The notes beneath the pieces are model-generated. The model made no database searches and was not told the DNA's origin. It saw only the letters and a list, made by a program, of their open reading frames with translations. A stretch of DNA of 64,000 bases from Harmonia axyridis (Eukaryota; Arthropoda; Insecta; Coleoptera; Coccinellidae). Shown piece by piece: positions 31,508-45,600 of this stretch (the stretch's first letter is position 1; each line of letters starts with the position of its first letter). The stretch covers positions 28,582,001 through 28,646,000 of the forward strand of contig NC_059503.1 of NCBI RefSeq assembly GCF_914767665.1, in the 5' to 3' direction. Position numbers and translations under genes: made by a program.

Positions 31508-33608
31508 GTAAGTATACCTTGACTGTGTTACTAACTAACACCCACTAAATTTTCAATATTGATAACCATCAATATGTCTATGGGGCTAGATGCATAGATC
31601 TTCTATACTTGATGACAACAAAAACATTTTCACTAATTTCGTTATCAGTTCCGGCCAATTTCCTTGTAGGTATATTTTTAGATATCCTGGGGAATTTATC
31701 CTTGATCTGTGGTTAGATAAGGATACATTCAAGACACTGCTGAAAATATGAATTGGAAGGAAGACTCAATAATCTGAATGAAAGCCGAAAGAATGACTTT
31801 TTGAAATTATTTTTAAATTTGATAAGTTTTATCTCAGTTCACCTTTATCTTGTTTTGTTTCTCTAATAAGACTATATTTATAACAGAATGATTTTCTCCA
31901 AGGAATACTCATTTTTTTTCTTTGTACATTTTGGATGTTAAATATGTGAGAGTATGTAATTTGGGATTTCATGAATTTTGCTGATGGTATTTATGGATAT
32001 CTCTCAAAATTTGTTTGTTATAAATGCAGGTATGTGAATGTTGTCATGAAGAATATTTTTTCAATCAAATATTCCTTTTCTTGTGTTTTTAGATTTAAAA
32101 GTCGAATTTCCAGACTTCAAAATATTAGTGAATCATTTTTTTTTATTACAGTTTCATATGCAACATTCTCAGAGTGAAAAACTTCACAGAAAAATTAAAG
32201 TGCAGTTGAGAAATTTCCTGCAATGGGGTTTTACATTTCAGTTGTTAAAAAAAAGATTCTATAGTTTATTTACTTCAGCAATGGTATGATGTCATCCTTT
32301 GAATGAAAAGGTCTTTGCCAGATGGCCAAAATAATCCTTCCATACTTCATTTTGCGATTCTATTCCGAATGTTTAAATGTATACTGGAAGATTGAGTATG
32401 ATTTGTTCAAATTCTCATCACATAAATACCTTATAAAAATGCTGATAAGCATAGTATAAGAGATGGATATTAAATCTAAAACAACTAAAATAATTTCTTT
32501 CTACGAATGAAATAAATACAATCAAATAAGTACATCGGTAACATACCAAAGGGTTGACAACACAAACTTTAGGAATCGCCTGGTTTTGTGTGTGTTTTCA
32601 AGGTGGATGGCATCTCGGATTCGCCATCTAGGATGTCATGCAATTGCTAAAATAAATATACTATATATCCTAGGGAATTTCTATGTTAGCGAAGTAATTT
32701 GTATTGAAATAGCTTGGTGTTTGATTTGAACCACATTTTAAAAACAAATTTTAAATTTATTTTCAAAGAAATTTTAATAAACATATAAAAGTATATTAAC
32801 ACCAGTGACTAGAAATATTTGTTGTTTTGTAAGGTAACTGTTAATTTGCAGAAGTGTTGAAGTATTTTAATTGAAAGTAATTTTTTGTTTGGTATCATTG
32901 TTTAGTGTCAGTCTGTCCTAATGAACTACTCATGTTGCCATAATTTGATTTTCTTGGATATTTTTGTAGGTTCTTGAAATAGACGTTTGAAGAAGATATT
33001 TGATAACAACAAAAATTGATATATTTTTAAAACGAAGAAGTTAACCACGCTTGAAGAAAAGTAAGCAGTTGAAAAATCAATATATTAGGTCTTGAAGAAA
33101 AGAGAAAAATATTTGGGCACTAAAGGAGGTGGGGATATATCTTCAAAAATAAAGTTCAGATGCCAACACATATAGTCTTTATGAATGTTTATAGAAAATG
33201 TAAGGCCCAAAACTCTATGTCAAAAAGGAATTAATTTATTTAACTTTAATCTTGGCAAAATTTGTAAATATATATATATCATCCCAACTTAGTCAGCCTA
33301 GTATTTGTTTAATTGAAGAAGATTTAAAAAAACATTCAATTTTATTGTTATACCTTATAGAATGATTAAGGTAATAAACATATTCTTTTCTTTACTTTGA
33401 GATATGGAAACATTCACTTGAATTTTTTTCGTTTAATTTATTTTCAACCAAAATTCTGAAAAAGCTTAAGTATAATAAGAAAACTGACCAAATTATAAAT
33501 GATACAAATTACTTCGCCTTATAAAAGTTTTCAGAACCCTCATGTTTCTGTTTTTTTTTCTCCTCCATTTTTTTTTAAATCACTTCTGAAAACTGAATTT
33601 TTGTGCAG
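31508..33608. other. Probable first WNK intron, no gene seen
   Basis: AT-rich with short chance frames (for example 31971-32177, 32083-32289) lacking family signatures. No repeat identified. Confidence 0.35.
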
Positions 33609-36600
33609 TACAAATAGCCCGACAATTCCCCGAAAAGCTAGCGATAGCAGTGCCAACAGCTCTAAGATCTCATCCCGATTCAATGCTTGGCCGAAAGCGT
33701 TAAGCAGGCACTCTTCCAATAGATCAAACTCATCTAATCAAGGCGGACATAAGAGGAATCTTTCCAACCAATCAGCAAGGTCATGCGAGCTAGGGGAGGA
33801 GGCTGTACCGTCAGACACTTCTCTGGGCGGTCCCTCCTCCCCAGTAATCGCAATTACTTCAATGACTGTTTACAAATCCACATCAAAAGCAGAGGTAAGG
33901 GAGCAATCCCGATTTTGATACATCTTGAAGGGTAATAGGGTAATATACATCATATTCAAAAAGGGATTATTGGTGGCTGTTACACATTGTTCATGTTTAT
34001 TACCTTTATTATTGAAAAGCCATGTATCCAATTAAATTCTTTCATGTTACTTCGGTTATATGATGATATTTCTATGGTGATATGATCTTATTGTTTATGG
34101 TGTATCTAGTATGTTCAATTAGTTTCAAATATCCCTATATACCCTCCATCCAAGTGGTCTCCAACATAAAAAAACTAGAGATATGTAACTCATAAATTAG
34201 CAGTAGTTTAAATTGAAGGTAAAAACATAGGTATTAGGAGTATAATTAATTAGTTCATATCTCTCTTGATGCTTGGAGAATTTCTTGCTTATTTTTTATT
34301 AAAAAAAAAGTTTAGTTTATGAAAATGAAATTTCAAATAGTATCTCCTGATGACCTAGATTCTAGATAGTCTCGAAGATGTTGCTAGACCACTGTATTGA
34401 TTGATCAGACTCTGCTTGAGGTTCTTATAATTACATTTGACTGAAAAGTATCCAAATATTTTTTTTGATTACCTCAAACTCTTTGTGGTGCTTTAAGTAA
34501 ATACTTGTATAATTATGATATCTAATAACTAATCATTTTCCAAATTTCAAATTGCTCAGATTGCTGTGTCTTTCTAGTGTCATATAATAATATACATATT
34601 TCCATATAAAAAGTACTCAGAATTACTTATTGCATCGCCTTCAAAATAGGCCCATCTAAAATTAAACACTTATGGACAACGAATAATCCAATCAAAACAT
34701 TTATCGTATTTTTAGGATTCGACTTCATACAATTCTTTTATGTTTTCTGTTCACTGAAAACAGTTACCTAAAGGTCAGAGCAAAAACTACTGGGGCCATA
34801 TCAGGGGAATAAGGTGGTTGTTCGATAAGATTTGTTGAATACATATTGGTTTTTCATTCTCGACAATAAACGTTTGCAATCGAAAAAAGTTTACGTTTTG
34901 GAATTTGTAGAATCCAAATTTCAAATAAACTATCCTTGAATTTTTTACGCTAAAAATTACAAAATTTTAAAAATTCATTTCTCAGAGACAACAAATGATC
35001 ATGAAATAGAAATCATTGTTTTGCTGCAAGACCTTGAAATTTTTGAAAATGTTTTTTTTTTGTATTTTCGATTGTAACATAGTTTATTAATTTTATGGTT
35101 TTGTCGTGATTGCTTGTATGAAAAAATGATTATAATATTTTATTTTGGGACACATGTCTCTGTAAAAGTTTCCCCATCTCATCCCCATAGATGGTCTATC
35201 AAATTTAATTCTTTACTTCGAGCAGACCAAAACAAATAACGTGATTTGAACCTTTTCAAGATGAGAAACAGCTATCTAAGCCATATAGGGCAGTGTATAC
35301 TGTGCATAAAATTACATCTTCTCCAAAATAATCATGAATTATATGACATGGTCTTCTAGAACCTTTGTTAGGTACCTATGATTAATCAAAGTGCCATTTT
35401 GGATGACCACTACCTCTGTGTATGCTCCAATAGATGTCTCCCTATGCCAAATCTGAGCCTCCAATAAATGGAAATTGCTCGGTAATACACGCTTTAGCAT
35501 CTCTTGCCTTGTGCCCGCCACACTTTTATATGTCTGTCTGAGTCCTCAAGACAAATTCTGTTTCATTAGAAAACAATACACAATTCCAATATTTTATCAT
35601 CTAAGCCAACACTTCTCATGAAAATTAAATGTTGCAATACAGTGTTCACTTTAAAGCGGCTCTCCAGTAACCCTTGAGAAGATAATCCAGCAGCATGAAG
35701 TCGTTTCTTAAGTAAATTACGTTTACATTGCTCACTTCTTGCAGGTGATTTTGAAAGGAAACTCCTGTAACCATTCCATTGCTCATAGTAGGTACCTGCA
35801 TCAAGACAACAGTCATCAATACCTTGCAGGTATTCTTTGTCCTGAACCAGATCTTCTAATGAGAGTACAACCCTGTGCGAAACATCGAAATACTAGATAT
35901 ACACTGAAGGGACCAAAATTTCTCACTGACTTGAACCATGTCATCAACAAAAATATTTATCACCCTTTCAACATTTCCAAGAACAAAACAACTCAAACAA
36001 GATAAAGCCACTGAAAAAAAAATCATTATTTATGAATTTTGTCAAAAACAAAAAAATTATTTTTCTTTTATTTAATCATTCACCACTAAATCATCGTTTA
36101 AACTATGTAACAACCGAAAAGACAAAAAAATTCTAAAATGAATGAAGTATTGGATGGCAATGATTTCATGTTTGGTAGTGTAGTTTTGGAGTTATGAATT
36201 TTTGAATATATCCTTTCCGATATGGATCATTATAATTACAAATTTGCAATGATCAGAAAATAATATACTATAGTGTAAAATCTGGAGTGTTTTTCTTGTG
36301 TTGAGTTCTTGGTGCTGAAACCATCAGTTTTCTGTTCACGATTCTTCTTGTTAATCTGCTCTCTCAAATGTCGCATAACTGTCAGACCTACTAGCATGAA
36401 TTTTGAAAGCAAAACATCAATATAAGAAGTTACTTCTGATCAAAATTTATATGCTTTTGGTTTATTATTTTCAATAATAAACGAATTCGTTTGAGGAAAT
36501 AAATAAAACTCCTTTGAAATTTTGCAAAATTACATAGAATCGTGTAATGTTAAACATGGGATGATTGTGCTAAATACAATATCTAGTGGTCCAGTGTCTA

Positions 36601-39600
36601 GAATACTCACCCATCTGGCTGCGCCAGGTTCTTCTTCGAAGAGGTTGAATCCGTTTTTTTGAGTAGCTTTTTATTGAAAACTCTTCGATTTTGAATATTC
36701 TTGGGTACATTTAAGTTTTGAGTCACTATTTCATCCTCTACCTCTCTCAGACTAGTTCGACGGTTTTTCTGTCACCATCTCCTTTTTTTTTAGCGATGTT
36801 AAATTTTTCAACATATTCCGATCTCTGCACTATGTCATTCTTGCTCGTGATTTTGATAAAGTCAATTTACCATAAGCCTCATGTAACATTTTTATCTCTT
36901 TGTCACTTCAAATGCCTTCAGCAATCCAAATTTGAAGACTTTGTATGATATTGTTATCAATAGAGCTAAACTTACAAACTAAATAACATATGAAAATGAA
37001 TTTCAAATGGGAAATTTCTCGTACTATGTTGTCTGAGTATGTTTAAGTCGTGCAATACAATATTTTATTTCAAAGAATTGGATATATAGATGGGTGTCAA
37101 CAACAAAAATGATATATTTGTGTTGTCAAGTTGAAGTTGCAGATTGAATCCAACCCAATCAAATCCTGAGTGAAAAGAAATTGGTATTGAATGGGTATTT
37201 GCAATTCAGAAAAAATATGTAGAAGTTTTTATATTGAAGCATCAAATATGAATTATTACTATAAATCAAATCTTTTTTTACTAACTATTAGAACTTACTT
37301 TTTGCTTAGAAGAATTAATCAATTTCATATAATATGCTACATCTGCCTGTTTAACATGTACATTGCATTCTTATTCTCTTTCAGGATTTGAACTCAAAAC
37401 ATTCACAGAAGCATGCCACCAGTATAGATCTAGACAAAATAGACAATATAGAATTTATAGATACCACCCCATCAGCAAGTCTGACGGGTCATATAAATAA
37501 TGTTGGTTATCATACTATTGAGAAGGTGACAAAGGAAAATAAAAAGACTTCCTCAAGATCAAGATCTGTGGAAGATGAAGTTTTTGTGGGGCCCTCATTG
37601 AGGATCAAGCCGCAACCAACTAAAGTTTCAAAAACAAAGATTAGTAATACCAAGAAGAAAGCGAAAAAGGAGAAGGATAAACCAAACGAGGTGCCAAAGG
37701 TTAATATAGGTGAGTTGCCCATTTTAAACAATCTGATTCAAATTGATTTGATACTTCTTTTCTCAAAAAAAAGGTTCCATGGAAATCAAAGATAAATTTT
37801 CAGATGTGCTAGCCGAGAAGCCTCAAAACGAAACAAAAATCACTGAGGAGAATCTCAAGGATACATCCATGGTTGTTAAGACTTCAACAGTTGAGACTGA
37901 GCATCGTAAAACGGTTACAACGACTACTAGTTTGAACCGTTATACATTTACAAAAATCAAAGATGAACAACCAAAGCTACAGAAGGAAATCAGGACCCAT
38001 AGCTGTTCCTCGATACCATATGATAATATAATTGAGAATTTGGCACCATTCCGTAAAAGATTCTGCAACATTCAGATATTCGATGGAAATGATGAAGATG
38101 AACTAAATTTCAATGTAGATTCCAAAAAAGGTAAGCACTCCGTTATCTCTCCTTACACAAATTGATAAGATATATATGTATATACATATCTAATTTCCAC
38201 TTTGTGCGATTTTTCCATTGATCTTCAGTTAGATCAATTGCCTACGAGAAATTCTTACTGCAATTCTAATCAAATTCATTTCAGTTACTTCCAATTTCGT
38301 TTTGTTTCTTACGATGACTTTCCATGTTTCACACCTGTAGTAGTATGTTTTTAACTAATATCTTCTGTATGTTATACTTTCATTTTTTTCGAATTATAAT
38401 GCACCACAGAATTTCATTGGCGGATCTAATATCTTTTCCTACCTGTGTGATTCTACAGTGAACTGAGCCTAGATATTTATATTCTTCAACTGATTCAATT
38501 TCCATGTTGTGATCTAAAATGAGATTCCCTTTATTTGCTCCAAACAGGAGGTATTTTAAATTTTCTGTAATGACTGTGAGATCCCATTTAGCGTATTCTT
38601 CAATTATCTCTTGCATCAAGTATTCCATGTCTTCTCTATCATTTGCTATTATGGCTTGATCATCTGCAAAGTGTATAAATATATGTCACTCATTTTTACC
38701 CCCTTTCAAGACATTTCCTCTTCCACAGATGTAGTGTTTTAAACTTATAGATTATATAGTTTTTAAAAAATGTTGTCGAGATATAACATTATTAACATCC
38801 TAGTCAGAGACCTTTAGTTTCTGAGAGACTATTGATTGTTTTTATTTGTGATTTTGCTCCATTGTAAAGTTCTGAATAGCTTTTCATTAATAGCACAATA
38901 TCTTAATGCTTTTTGTACATCAATGAATGTTATGTGTTCATTGCTATTTTTTTTCTATAATCTGTTTCAATGTAAAAATATCTGTACATATTCTTCCGTC
39001 TCTAAAACCATCCTTTTTCTCTTCCTAATAATTCTTCCTCAGTTAGATTTCTTAGTATTCCACCATACAGTCTACTGGTATTGCTGGTGTTCTTTTTGGA
39101 GAGATTTATTTTATTTCCACTGTTCAGGCACTAGATATCCATTTGAGTTTTGGTTGACATTGCAAATAGTTTTTCGCATCTGGACTGTTCCAAATATATT
39201 CCTTCTGGGCCCCATGATGTTCCCTTCTTCAAGGTCATTATGACGGTTCACTTCAATCTACTGCATTTTTTTCCTGTGATCCTTGGCAAATGTGAGCAAT
39301 AAAGTATTGGAGTTTTGAATCCTTACCGAAACTTTCAAAGTTGACTGATCTGACAGTTGTTTTCATTTTGATTCATTATTTTCATTAAAAGGAAAAAAAT
39401 TTTCCTACAACTGCTATGGAAAGTAGCGTATTCTACACAGCTTACTCAATAACAAAACTATGTATTGCACATACTGTGGGAAATATTATTCCCCACGGCA
39501 CTTTGCCCACACCTTGCTTGGCTTTTGAGTCGTTTCTATGGAAACGCAATAAATCAGCACATACTGTCAACGAAGGCCATTTTGATTTGAATCAAATCCA

Positions 39601-42600
39601 GTACTTGAATTATTGAAATTTGTGCAGTTGTAGGAAAAGTATAGTGTGCAACATGTGGAGAAATTCCTTTTCTCGCTCGTGTGTTTGCGGCACTCGCCTT
39701 TCAGGCTCGTGCCACAAACTTCCACACTCGCGAGAAATGAGGACTTTCCCCACTTGTTGCACAATATACTATTTCCTACTAGCGTTTCGAAAGTATTACT
39801 TTCCACACGCATTGACGGCATTACTTTCCACACGCATTGACGTTTGGAAAGTAGAACTTTTCCAAATTCGTGCGGAAAAAAAGCCCTGCTAGCAAGGGTT
39901 TTTTCAAATATCAGAGTCGCATCAATCATAAAATTTTGGTATAACTCTATGCGCCAATCATTAAATTCAAACTTTTCTCCGCTTCGCGTCGTTGGGTTTT
40001 CTCTTGCGGAAAAGTATCACTTTCCACACTATTTTGAACCTCCCCTGAAATTTTCACTTAGGAATGTGCTTTGAATATAATATACGTTTGCGCATGCGTA
40101 ACGCATTCTGAAGGAGCTGAAATTCTCTTGATATCTCCAAATCGAATATCTATTCTAAACACATCGGATGATTGTAGAAGTAGTTGTATTTTATCCATGT
40201 TGCTTTAACGATTTTTTGCAGATAACAATTATTCTTATTTATGAAAGTTTTTGCTCAATACTTGTTTATGCCATATTCTGTAAAGAACTTAGAGAATATG
40301 GAACTAAAATCAAAAATTTAATGGAAATATTAACATGAAATATGGATATCTTCTTTCTCAATTCTCACATATGATTTAATCGAGAGGATATTTTTTTTTC
40401 GAATGTAATAATTATACTTGTGGCTAAATAATTGGTTTAAATGAATGAAAGAGTTGTATGTTGTACTGTTTTATTTATGAAAATCACCTTATCTGGCTCG
40501 TACAATAATTATGATATCATGGGATAATGAAATTAATTCAATCAATTTGTCGCAATTGAATGTGATGCACTTTATGTTTGTTTTTTTTTTTACTATCTCT
40601 TGAATATTCAAAGTTGAAGGTTAAGAAGCGAGTTTTTCAATTCTGGCAGATTCAGAATGAACTTTCAATTATCAATGAATCTATAAAAAGCGTAAGCTTC
40701 TTAAAAACCAATCACCCTATGGTGAGGATGGCCTATGTATTTGTGACATAATTAACCGTTAGTAATGATAATGATATTCATTGAAGATAATTTGTTGTGT
40801 TAAGACGTTATTTGTTGCCTAGTTTGGATTGAAAGTTGATAGTTTGGTTTGGATCGCTTCTTGATGAAACATAGATAATGATTGGATTTTTTATTTTTAA
40901 GTGACTTTAAGTTGAACTAAAATATTCATTATATCAGTGGCATAACTATAGAGGGTGGCATGGCTGGCAAAACGCCTCCGGTCGGACGAGGACCCCAAAC
41001 CGTGAGACTGTGAGCTTAGAAATAACCTAAATCTTTCAACAAAATTTGTTAAAAATTGTAAATCAAAATCAATTTAAGTTAGATACAAAAATCAGATTTA
41101 GATAGAAGGTTCATAAGAAAAGGTTCAATTATAGATCGAATACATTAATTGTTCATTTTGTTGCGAAAATAGATAGTAATAAACAAAGTAACAATAACCA
41201 TTTGATAATAGGTTTATATTCATATAGCCTCCACTTTCAAATAAAGTACCAACAGATGATGGTCATTTAAATACATTTATATGGAAGTTGATGCTGCTTC
41301 AAATCACATTTTTATCGAATATGAAATATTTCAAAGATTTGACTTTTTTTTTCTGATCGATTTTCAACGGGTCCTCATTCAATGAATTCACCCTTGGCCC
41401 CCGATTAAGATGTCTAAAAACATGGTGAATGCACTCGTCAAATTTTGAATGCAATGACATTCGACCAAATTGAAAATATTAGTTTTAGTTCGTGGCGGCG
41501 CCGCAATGTCATACTTGTCTTTTCCGTTGATTTTGATTGGATACATTAATTAAAACCCGATACTGACCAATCAAAAGCGATGTGTAATCGAGTATGATCG
41601 TGCAAAGTCGTGAAACAAAACACGAAACTGGAATGAATTCAAATATTTGTAATAGAGAGAGAGTTTATTGGTATTTCAATTACAAGAATTACTTCCATAG
41701 ATCATAACTATAATTAAAGAAATACATATAGGTACATAATGGCACGGAACTCGTAAATAATAAACAACAAGAATCTTAATTTGTTGATAGCGCTACCTAC
41801 AGTTGACATAACGAAGCTTATCTAATATTCTCAAAATTGGCAAAACAAAAGCTAATCAGTTCATACACCTGGTTTTTAGACATCTTACCCCCGATAATAT
41901 AATTACGCCACTGAAGTCTATGCATCTTGTAATCTATCTGTAGTTGTAAGGATTGTCTATGGTTATCATAGAAGATTATCTACCTACCTTCTATGTATCG
42001 TTTTCAAATTTTTGACATGAGTCATCTATTTTCGACAAATTTGAAATCCAACCAGTTTCATCAGATGGAAGAACGTTTTAATTGGACTGTATAAATTCGC
42101 CTATAGACAAGTTTTCGGGCTGTGTGACGATTTGACCATGGCAAGCGGCAGCAGATAGAAGAAGGTGATTTTTGAACCAGAAAAGAATCCCGACTACGTT
42201 TCTACGAAACCGTAAAGTTTTCGCCTATTTCATGATTACAAAATAGAGTCGGTTATCGCTATCTGCGAAATCTATTAATATCCCCAGAAGGATAGAAGTT
42301 GTTTACAAACTTTGCATCGTATTTACTATTGCAGTCTGATTCATAAGACTGTACCCTATCGATAACTGACAGGGCGATTATTTTTTTTCAGATAAGCAAC
42401 CTTTATTCAATTTAATTGTCTTGCCCCGCTTATCTCTGCCGCATTGATTGATTATTATTTTATAAATACTATCCCACTAATGATTCTGTAATGGGGAGAG
42501 GAACTGTTAGTGCTCTACGTTCGTATCGTCCCGTTGGCGATGGTGCCAAAGACTTTTCACGAGATTTCTGCTTATTTCCAAGTGGCGTATTTGATCAATT

Positions 42601-45600
42601 TATTTACGATTGACACTCTGGCTGTGACACGCGTGTTGTGCATGCTTATCAGCTGTTGCTTTTGGTGCCCCGAGTCTCCAAAGCTGTGTTAATGATTTGT
42701 CAATGCTAAAAAGATGCGGTATCGGTACGCAGATGGACATGGGTGTGTATTGAAGTGAATTTTGAACGAACATACTGTTTTTGTTCAAGACATGTTTCTT
42801 TATTCATTTCTTTCATTCTGTCTGAAAGATCTTCACTTCATTCTTGCGCCTTTATCTTTTTGAACCTGTATTTTTTTTAAATTTTTACTTAATCGTTTTT
42901 ATTTTTCAAAAATCACTGATTTCTTTACCAAAACATTGAAATTGTTCGTGGATATTTTTAGTACTACTCTTTGTTTAATGTGGAAACAAATGAGCAGCTT
43001 CTGAACACTTTAAAAATGTGTATTGTGAATTTTTATTTTTCTATAGTTGGAATTCCAAGAAAAGAATACATAACTTAGATTTAATATCATCAAACTTTAC
43101 ATACATCGAATCCATATAATAATAAAAGTTCTAGTTTTCCCAATGGCTATCAATCAATTTAACAACACTACATTGAACGTCTGAAATACACCTTAATTTT
43201 TATGGTTTATTGTTAACTCCTATCTCAGAATATACAGTTCATTGAAACAAAATGTCTTCTTGAATTAAAAAAAAAACTTGTGTCTGAAATCTATTCGTGC
43301 GTTAGGAAAATCTACGCATTAACCACCCGGCCACTAAGTTCAAGTTAGTTGTTGTTTTACACACAGTCACATCGTGCTAATATTCAAAAGATAATTCATT
43401 CATAACTCCGAAACGGCAGAAGCTTGGACCTACATGTAAAAAATATTAGGCAGATACAAGTAGGCGCGTTCGAAATGATTTTATCTGGTAGAGTCTGTGC
43501 TACGAAATACGAGTATGATGCACGAAGATTTGCAGATGTAAAGGATGTTCTCTCCTCTTGTTTCTATTTGGGATTTCATTGGTTGTGGAAAAGAATAGGG
43601 GAAAACGTTGTCGCTCTCTGTTTGACTTACGACATTCTTTATGCATTTCCTTCAAACACATTTAAATCCCAAGATACCGACTTGCCATCATTGTATACAG
43701 TTTATGCATTTATCACATTAGAAGTGTTACCTACATCAAAAATAATTTATAAATAGTTTATTTGGCGATCTTGTAACTATGTACACTCCTGTGTTCTGAT
43801 TTTTGAAGAAATAGGACATCAAAACAGTGCGTCATATTGTCTCGAATAAAGAGGAGTGCTTTTAGGCTAACATGGGAAATAGCCTTCTAAACTAATTTTC
43901 GGATATTCCTGTATGCACGTCTCTACGTAAAATTCAAAAAATCATATCTTCACAGCAGCGTTTCGTAGCTTTCTTCAGACAGAATCGGAATTAACCGTTG
44001 AAGACAACAATATGAAATTCTGCCAGCCAATATTGATATCTGCACCATTTTAAAAAGTGGTCCGCGGTGGTCTCGATATACCTAACCTAACCTAACCGTT
44101 GAAGACAACAATATGAAATTCTGCCATCCAATATTGATATCTGCACCATTTTAAAAAGTGGTCCGCGGTGGTCTCGATGTGCGATATAGTGCATGCATGC
44201 ATAGTAAAAGCTCAATCTACCTTGTGTTGTCTAAAATCCTTATATTGACGCTTCCTGGTACTCCTCCGGTCACTTGTTGATTTTGTTTGCTTTCTTCCTA
44301 CTACTTTTATCCAAACAAGTCACACACGCATTACCGTCCTTACAAAACGGCAGTGAATTTCTCAATAAACAAACCAACTCTCACTAATATTCTATGAAAA
44401 ATAAAACAACAAAGTAATTTCCACTAATGATTTAATGTTTGTGACAATTGTTTTGCCAACACTTCTGCTTCATCAGGTTACATTTCGACTCATTCACATT
44501 GTTGTCATAACATGTTCTAATTATAGTCATTATGTTAACAGAAAAACAACTTGAAGGGCGTAAACATTGTGTAAATAAAACTTAATTATCCCTCCCTAGC
44601 TCTGGGACTCTCGCATAAACAACAGTTATAAGCTCCGCCCTCATGGGCGTGGCTCAATATCTCCATAACTATAGATCTGAACTCAAAGAACTTGCATTTC
44701 TTTTGCAGATACGAAAATCGCTTCGAGGGAAGAAGTGGAGCCCGTTGTGAATGAAGTACTGAAGGAGGTGTTCGATATGGCCGTACAGATAATAACGAAA
44801 AACCGGCTGCAGCTGCCTCAGGATAAGATCCAGATGCCTGTAGTGTCAGCGCTGCCCGCGAAATCCACTCTAGTTGATTACAAAAGCCGCATTCGTTGCA
44901 ATACCAGTGATATTCTGTCGCCCCTCTCCAAGATGCTGACCACAGCCGTCGATCACCAGGTACTGGACGCTAAGAACTTCGTCGAGGATTATGAAGAGTT
45001 CCACGACTGTTGCTCGGAGATGACAGATTCCAAGATTGGGACATACACCACTCTTAACGATGTCGATTTGCCTGACAAGGAACGGGGAAGGAGTAGAAAA
45101 AAAAAGGATAAGTCTGTGAAACATGGCGGGGTGACCTGCATGATACCGGTTAGTATTTACTCTGTTATTGATGAAACGCATGTGTGTTTTGTATTATATC
45201 TTACACTCTACATTCAGTATACATCTAACAAGCGTTCATTAAAATTCGTGGTCAAGAGTGCTGTGGAGAAATTGGAGTCGATTATATCATTTTTGTAATT
45301 CGCTACATTTAATTAAAACAAACTTAACATGTAATAATAGCATAATATATTGATCTGTTTCAGCCGATACTAATTGATCATGATTAAAACAAGCTATTAT
45401 TATTGGCTCACACTTTGGATCGACTTTCACAAGCTTTTTCATGATTAAATCAAGTTTTATAATTTCTATGTTTTTACTACCAAAAATCTTTGATAACAAA
45501 AACATAGAAATTATAAAACTTGATTTAATCATGAAAAAAGCTTGTCAAAGTCGATCCAAAGTGTGAGCCAATAATAATAGCTTGTTTTTATCATGATCAA

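Larger units (their letters stand above)
38131..44708. other. Largest WNK intron (6.6 kb), repeat-rich
   Basis: Contains a LINE fragment, inverted-repeat element copy 2, a CAGTGGC-ended element, a tRNA-like remnant and a telomere-joined duplication, each listed separately. A GC-richer stretch at 42490-42700 with a 40-codon ATG frame (MGRGTVSALRSYRPVGDG) could be an alternative first exon, but no donor in frame supports it. Confidence 0.45.

Noticed and set aside
33499..33608. ATG-initiated extension of the first sure WNK exon
   Set aside because: The sequence includes a polypyrimidine tract and TTTTGTGCAG acceptor just before 33609, so it is more likely intron; kept only as an alternative.
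42486..42700. Alternative WNK first exon at a GC-richer stretch
   Set aside because: The ATG frame ends after 40 codons and no donor in the right phase was found.
42600..42788. Minus-strand 62-codon ORF near the GC-richer stretch
   Set aside because: No family signature; probably a shadow in a low-stop region.
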